From NCBI GenBank assembly GCA_026826555.1, contig JAKSZT010000142.1, forward strand, positions 3,379,004-3,443,003: DNA of 64,000 nt. The letters are read 5' to 3'. Numbering within the stretch: the first letter of the stretch is position 1; every line of letters starts with the position of its first letter. The translations under genes and the position numbers were made by a program. This document shows positions 58,863 through 64,000 of this stretch, piece after piece. Source of the stretch: Tolypeutes matacus (lineage: Eukaryota; Chordata; Mammalia; Cingulata; Chlamyphoridae). The notes under the pieces are model-generated. The model was not told the DNA's origin. It saw only the letters and a program-made list of their open reading frames with translations, and searched no databases.

Positions 58863-60189
58863 GGTCCAGGCAGAAGTTTCAGAGCTTTTTCTGACTAGAC
58901 TTGGAAATCACACAATATCACATCCACCATGCTTTATGGGTCAAGACCATGTCCCTAGGTAAAACCAAATTCCCAGGGAAGGGAACTATACAAGAAATTG
59001 AAAGCTGGGATATGTGGCATATTGGTTGGTCATATTCGAAGGCTGCCACAATCTTGAATATCCTAATGAAACAGAAACTCACCTTGCAGTAATGTTTTAA
59101 ACAGAGGTCTTGAATAATGGGATGATATGGGTCTGAAAACTATATATCTAGTATCATGTCAGTCACTTAGGGAACCTGACTGTAGTTGGGGGAGAAGTGG
59201 CAGGAGAAAGGAATAAGGATTTAGTGGCATCACATCATTCTGGAAGCAAAACAAACAAACAAACAAACAAAAATAAAAACCAGATTTGCAGCCTATGACA
59301 TTATAACTCTCCATCATATGTTGGATAATTGATTTTTAGTCTTATAAATAATGTTTTATTTCCATCTATATTAGGAAAACTAAATTGCAAGAAGAAGATC
59401 TCCTCAGTAAATACATCCCTTTTCTTTCTCTAAAATCTGTACTTTTTCCGATGGGATAGTCAACACCTATATTCTTTAGTTTCTCATTGATCACTCATTA
59501 AAGGCTAGTTATATTCCCTCAGACAGTCTGCTGAGCTAATTAAGGTTAAAGTTCCTAACCCATTTTATTGAATCATGATAATTGCCTTCATACCCACTCC
59601 TCCATTAATTAACACACAGTGTAAAGTAATTCCATAGAAGCAACTGCTCTGCAAACCAGATATCCTTCTCTTTCCTTAAACAATGGGCATTCATGTGTTA
59701 TAATAGTAGACACATGATGGAGACTTCTCTTATGCTCCTCTTATCTGTTTTTAACCTAGAGATTTGTATTTTCAGCACACTTCCCTTTTACCCTTGTTCA
59801 CCACATCCCTTAATCACTAGATATATTTTAACTGTGGAGAGGCTCTATGTATGACCCAGGAGACAAGAAATTTTGAGTACAAATAAAATGTGAAACATGT
59901 AAGAGTATGTAGTAGTTACATATTATTTCCATGGGAAAGTTATTTCCAAAATTATAAGGGACAGGACAAACTTAGACCAAAACTAGACTAAGGTATAAAA
60001 AAACAAACTCACCTTTCATTTTGTTATTCTTCATTTTGAGATCTCTGCTGAATACTCCCTTACTCCAAAAATATAAATCTGAGCATGAACATGGGAATCC
60101 CAGGCAAGTTTATTTTGTGTTTGAAGTTCTTTACTCGCTATGCACATTAGACTGACCAAAATATCTGTTTATTGAAGTTGTTGTATATT
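58863..60189. other. Unassigned sequence
   Basis: No gene recognised. A short (ACAA)n tract lies at 59247-59271. Parts of 58550-58900 look like an old mammalian repeat of unknown family. Confidence 0.45.
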
Positions 60190-60545
60190 CCAATATTTTA
60201 TATGAGGTTGATTTTATACATTTATGATAATGTGTATATATATAAATACTTAAATGTTTACAAAATGGAGTCATACTGTACAGAGTGTTTTACAACCTCA
60301 TCTTCACTTTATAAAAATCTGAATATTTTCCATGTTTATACATAGCTTTTTCAAACACCATTTTATCAACTGTGCAATATTATATCCTATTAAGTTTCTA
60401 TAGTTTATATGATTAAAGCCCCAATTGTAAGACATTTACACTACCTCAATTTAGTATATTTATATAATAATGTTGCCATAAAGATTTAATAGCACACCCA
60501 TAATTATTACCTTTGAATAACTTCTGAAAATTGGAAGACCAGTCT
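60190..60545 (-). mobile_element. Old L1-type 3' fragment, antisense
   Basis: 'aaaatggagtcatactgtac', 'atctgaatattttccatg' and 'cttctgaaaattggaag' echo the blocks at 30.4, 40.9 and 56.6 kb. Confidence 0.4.
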
Positions 60546-60958
60546 CTAAAGTTTCTGCAAATTTTAAATATTTTCAACATAAAAGGGAGAAATATTGTAG
60601 AGACTAGTATTATTTTAGAGAAGAAGAAGCATAAATAAATGATTAAATGACATGAACACAGGGATCAAAAAATTGCAGAAGGAACCTCACCTCTAGAAAA
60701 GTATAGTAAGTATGTAGAATAATGAAAATGTCACATTCAAGAAGGAACTTACTACCTACCAAAGGAGGTAAAATATTTATCATTGAGAAATTTTTAGACA
60801 ACATATTGGCACACAAGCTAAATCTGAGCCTGATATTTATATAAGTTAATAAAACTTAAAATCAAATAAGCTAATAAGCAACAGAAACCTGAAACAGAGA
60901 GAAAATAATAGACCCACTAAATTTGGGGGCTGACAAGGAACCGAGAGGTTGAACTTAA
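60546..60958. other. Unassigned AT-rich sequence
   Basis: No coding or repeat pattern recognised. Confidence 0.45.
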
Positions 60959-60966
60959 CCACCTTG

Positions 60967-61121
60967 TTTTTTTTTTTTTTTTTTTCTCAATAAAACAGAT
61001 TTATTTTAAAAATCGTGGGGATATCAAGAATTTACACCGAAGTCGAGCCGTGAATAATAGTTATTAGACCTGTTTCAGAAATGCTCTGAGCATCATGTGG
61101 GAGAGGAATGGTTCATGAAAG
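60967..61121 (-). pseudogene. 5'-truncated processed pseudogene (3' end of an unknown mRNA)
   Basis: A run of 20 T on plus (poly(A) of the minus-strand transcript) is followed by an AATAAA signal in reverse, then 135 bp of body. 'ccaccttg', plus T's shared with the tail, is duplicated at 60959-60966 and 61122-61129, typical of L1-driven retroposition. Within the body one minus frame stays open for 18 codons and ends at TAA with '...EPFLSHMMLRAFLKQV'. This may be the C-terminus of the source protein, followed by a short 3' UTR. I do not recognise the gene. Confidence 0.82.
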
Positions 61122-61129
61122 CCACCTTG

Positions 61130-62143
61130 TTTTTTAGAGAAAACTGAGGCACAAAGGTAAAGATAGACCAGCTTTTCAAGGCAGATTGTTTCTCAGTCCC
61201 AGCCTTCTATCTTTAGTTCACTCTTCTTTCCAAACACCGTGCTGCTGCTTCTCACATCTTAATTCATTGATTAACCACTCTCTCCTGTGTGATTTATTAA
61301 TCGCCTATTTCCTACTCAGATACAGTTTCCAGCAATGTTTCAGAAGCACATAAGTATGCACACTCATGCGCACAGCCTCTAGAATTCTCCCTGGAGAATC
61401 ATCATGGTCTTCCAAATTTGGCTGTTAGAAGTAAAGTGCTCTTCTCAGTCTGAGACTTCTAGAATGGGTGCTGTCCCCCACTCATTTCCACGTTGATGAT
61501 GATCCTTTGAATGAGTGCGATTGGGTATCTACTGAAGAAATTAATTAATGCTTGAATCGGAAATCTGATTACTCAATATTTACAGTTTTATACTTTGGGA
61601 TGGGATTGGCATGGGAGATGAAAGCAGGAAAAAAGTATTTAGATGACACATGTAATGTTATTTGTACCTGCAATGTCTTTCATGCTCACTCATTAATATT
61701 TGGCTCTTGTTAGAAACAGATAGAGCTACTCTGATTCTATGAACATTCATCCCTGCTGCTTTACCACAAGTTGCCTTTACAGCTTCTGGACTTTATAAGA
61801 CCCTTGTGTGAATTTGACTTTCAGCCACAAGAGGCCATGAGAAGTAACAATCAGTGTAGACAAAATAATGTACACCAGAGAGGCTTCAGAGGAGCGTACA
61901 AATCAGAAGCCCACTTATGGGTTGGTGGGAGTTTAAGGAACAAAAGACAGCAGTTGGGTGCACTCTAAACCTCACTTTAATCACTGACCCAGAGCTACTT
62001 TAAATCTGCTGAATCACATCCCCTTCAAAACTCTAAGGCTGATTTAGAAATAAAACAGAATTTCTTAAGGTAGTTGTGGACAGACAAATGAGATGGTTGA
62101 AAGACCCACATGAATATTACAGGTTGCAACCTCCATGGTATCA
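61130..62143. other. Upstream region of the intact OR gene
   Basis: No repeat recognised. Non-coding 5' exons or promoter elements of the receptor could lie here or beyond, but none can be pinned from the sequence. The frame at 61771-61968 has no domain. Confidence 0.45.
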
Positions 62144-62166
62144 CTGTTCTTTCTTTTTTGCTACAG
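62144..62166 (+). promoter_or_regulatory. 3' splice site of the OR coding exon
   Basis: The pyrimidine tract 'gttctttcttttttgctacag' ends in AG at 62166, 23 bp before the start codon. It marks the coding exon's acceptor. It argues that the upstream in-frame ATG at 62076 is intronic and that translation starts at 62190. Confidence 0.7.
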
Positions 62167-62189
62167 GTCATCCTGGCATAAAACATACA

Positions 62190-63137
62190 ATGGAGTCCGT
62201 AGAGAAATTCAATCAGTCTCAAGTTTCAGAATTTATTTTGCTAGGACTTACCAGATCACAGCATATACAGTTTCTTCTCTTTCCACTTGTCTCTATTATC
62301 TATGTAGTCACAGTTTTGGGAAACCTTCTCATTGTTGTCACAGTGTTTTCCTCTCCAAACTTGAACACCCCCATGTACTTTCTCCTTGGGAACCTCTCCA
62401 TTGTAGATATGACACTTGCTTCCTTTGCCACCCCTAAGATGATTGCAAACTTGGTTAGAAAGCATAAGACCATTTCCTTTGCTGGATGCTTCACTCAGAT
62501 CTTTCTCCTTCACTTACTGGGTGGGGTGGAAATGGTACTGTTGGTTGCCATGGCATATGACAGGTATGTGGCCATTTGCAAGCCCCTACACTACATGACC
62601 ATCATGAACAAGAAGATGTGTATTTTTCTGGTAGTGACCTCATGGCTCTTAGGTCTCCTTCATGCAGGACTTCAGGTACCCTTTGTTGTGAACTTGCCTT
62701 TCTGTGGTCCCAATGTGGTAGACAGCATTTTCTGTGATCTCCCTCTGGTTACTAAGCTTGCCTGCATAGATACTTATTATGTGCAGATAGATATAGTTGC
62801 TAACAGTGGGATGATCTCCCTGAGCTGTTTCACTATTTTGATTATCTCCTACAGTCTTATCCTCACTACCATTAAGAACCACTCTTCTACTGTGCAGTCC
62901 AAAGCCCGTTCCACCTTGACGGCTCACATTACAGTGGTGATTCTCTTCTTTGGCCCATGCATCATCATCTATATCTGGCCCTACAGCAACCACTCTGTGG
63001 ATAAGTTTCTTGCTGTATTTTACACCATCATTACTCCCATCTTGAATCCAGTTATCTATACTCTGCGAAACAAAGAAATGAAGACAGCCATGAAGAAACA
63101 CTGGAGTGTTTTTGTGGTTTCCAAACAGGTTACATAG
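62190..63137 (+). CDS. Olfactory receptor, family 4 type, intact
   Basis: An odorant-detecting seven-transmembrane class A GPCR that would act at the cilia of olfactory neurons through the Golf/adenylyl cyclase pathway (family knowledge). The single coding exon gives 315 residues, the usual OR length. The N-terminus has a glycosylation site (NQS, residues 8-10). TM1 carries LGNLL; intracellular loop 1 to TM2 has TPMYFLLGNLSIVD. The TM3 end keeps the diagnostic MAYDRYVAICKPLHY. TM5 has SY after the 'NLPFCGPNVVDSIFCDLPL' loop with its cysteines. TM6 carries 'KARSTLTAHITVVILFFGPC' and TM7 'PILNPVIYTLRNKE'. No stop, shift or lost motif is seen. The loop 2 wording and 'DLPLVTKLAC' fit family 4 (4K- or 4F-like); the subfamily is left open. 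The start at 62190 is preferred over 62076 because a splice acceptor lies between. Confidence 0.95.
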   Translation: MESVEKFNQSQVSEFILLGLTRSQHIQFLLFPLVSIIYVVTVLGNLLIVVTVFSSPNLNTPMYFLLGNLSIVDMTLASFATPKMIANLVRKHKTISFAGCFTQIFLLHLLGGVEMVLLVAMAYDRYVAICKPLHYMTIMNKKMCIFLVVTSWLLGLLHAGLQVPFVVNLPFCGPNVVDSIFCDLPLVTKLACIDTYYVQIDIVANSGMISLSCFTILIISYSLILTTIKNHSSTVQSKARSTLTAHITVVILFFGPCIIIYIWPYSNHSVDKFLAVFYTIITPILNPVIYTLRNKEMKTAMKKHWSVFVVSKQVT

Positions 63138-64000
63138 TTTTTTAAAAAATGTAATTTACATAGAAACAGCTTATTTCTAAATGTTTTTCAAGGATTCTTT
63201 GTAAAGTGAAACTATTGAATCTATGTTGAGTAAGTCAAGAATAATACAGCAAGATTATAAACATTAGCCTCACAAGGATGTAGAACCAACAAAAAATAAA
63301 TAGATAAATGTTTTTGGATATTTCAAATGAGGGTACTTAGTTATGAAAATCAACCAAAGATTTGCTTGTCCTTCTGCAGAGTTGGTAAAGATATGATTTG
63401 TAAAAGTATTAAAGTGACATTGATTGAATGGGAAACTAAAATGAATCCTGAGAAATTTTATCATACATTTCTGTACAACCAGAATGATTTGGTCAGTACT
63501 GATGGCCTAAGATTGATTCTCTGTCTTCTCAATAATATTAATTTTGAATAAACACTCCTGTGTAGTGCCTCCTAAGAAAGCATAACTCTAAGACACTGTA
63601 TATACCTATAACATCAAGGTACTCATTTTACCTGTTGCCTGCAAAATGAAAGACTTTTGTTAGACCCCTCTTAAGGCTGATGATATTATCAATACTTAAC
63701 CCCATCTTCCTACACAATAATACTGAATTTCAGAAAGGTATGGTCTTGATTCAAAAATTTTTACATTCCAGAAAAGACACTGACTTTTTCCTTCAGAATA
63801 ATATGTGTTTATAATTTGACCTCTAATAATAAATTGTATTTGCAAGTTATTACTTTCCAGGGAGTGTATGGAATTCTCATCAATTAATTCAATTATATCG
63901 AGTTTCTTAAGCTGTGAATATACATTTTTTACAACTTTTAGTTTCATTCCTTCTGTAACATATGATAATGATATAGGAGATAAAATCATCAGCTATAAAA
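63138..64000. other. 3' flank of the OR gene
   Basis: Probably includes the 3' UTR. AATAAA motifs occur at about 63295 and 63548, and either could serve for polyadenylation. Open frames here (63327-63551 plus, 63696-63989 minus) show no domain. Confidence 0.45.

Noticed and set aside
62076..62189. In-frame ATG extending the OR by 38 residues
   Set aside because: A strong splice acceptor at 62166 lies between this ATG and the receptor start, and the added residues are unlike any OR N-terminus.
62649..63101. 150-codon minus-strand frame
   Set aside because: Antisense shadow of the intact OR exon.

Overview
The window is mammalian nuclear DNA from an olfactory-receptor (OR) neighbourhood. It is AT-rich and almost entirely non-coding. 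The repeats suggest Xenarthra (armadillo, sloth or anteater): tRNA-derived SINEs with a '...gccacatctgcttccc' antisense head and an (AAAT)n-type tail, matching my memory of the armadillo DAS family; an L1 lineage with a long, distinctive 3' UTR; and a class III (ERVL/MaLR-like) LTR family starting TGTGGCAGTTTG and followed by a leucine-tRNA-type primer site. The taxon call is inference from repeats.

Only one gene looks functional: an intact single-exon OR coding region of family 4 type at 62190-63137 (+). Two related OR pseudogenes lie on the same strand at 6606-7570 (early stop, frameshifts) and 25604-26100 (large internal deletion). This is the remnant of a tandem OR cluster. Other gene-derived sequences are retrocopies: an MTRF1L processed pseudogene (about 46390-47960, -), a truncated cDNA tail at 60967-61121 (-) and a short GC-rich retroposed fragment at 5174-5328 (+).

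Layout: 1-1260 antisense ERVL pol/dUTPase relic; 2330-4870 L1 (+) interrupted by a solo LTR that itself carries a SINE; 6.6-7.6 kb OR pseudogene; 8.8-9.7 kb LTR plus primer site and leader; 10.1-14.7 kb left arm of an inverted duplication, made mostly of antisense L1; 15.8-16.6 kb LTR fragments; 16.6-22.4 kb L1 (+) mixed with a non-autonomous ERV; 22.4-25.2 kb right arm of the inverted duplication; 25.6-26.1 kb OR pseudogene; 27.3-30.7 kb antisense L1 relics and a second ERV; 34.2-43.9 and 49.4-58.9 kb two copies of a direct segmental duplication of about 9.5 kb; between them a solo LTR, L1 ORF1, a double SINE with a 25-bp minisatellite, the MTRF1L retrocopy and L1 ends; 59-62 kb mostly unassigned; 62.2-63.1 kb intact OR.

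I found no convincing novel biological system. The most interesting points are structural: an inverted and a direct segmental duplication that can be dated against insertions private to one copy; a 104-bp, nearly identical short-range copy inside one duplicon; an LTR/L1 mosaic that a single insertion cannot explain; a minisatellite grown inside a SINE; and a target-site duplication enclosing little more than a poly(A) tail. Family names come from remembered consensus sequences and motif reading, not from a database search.
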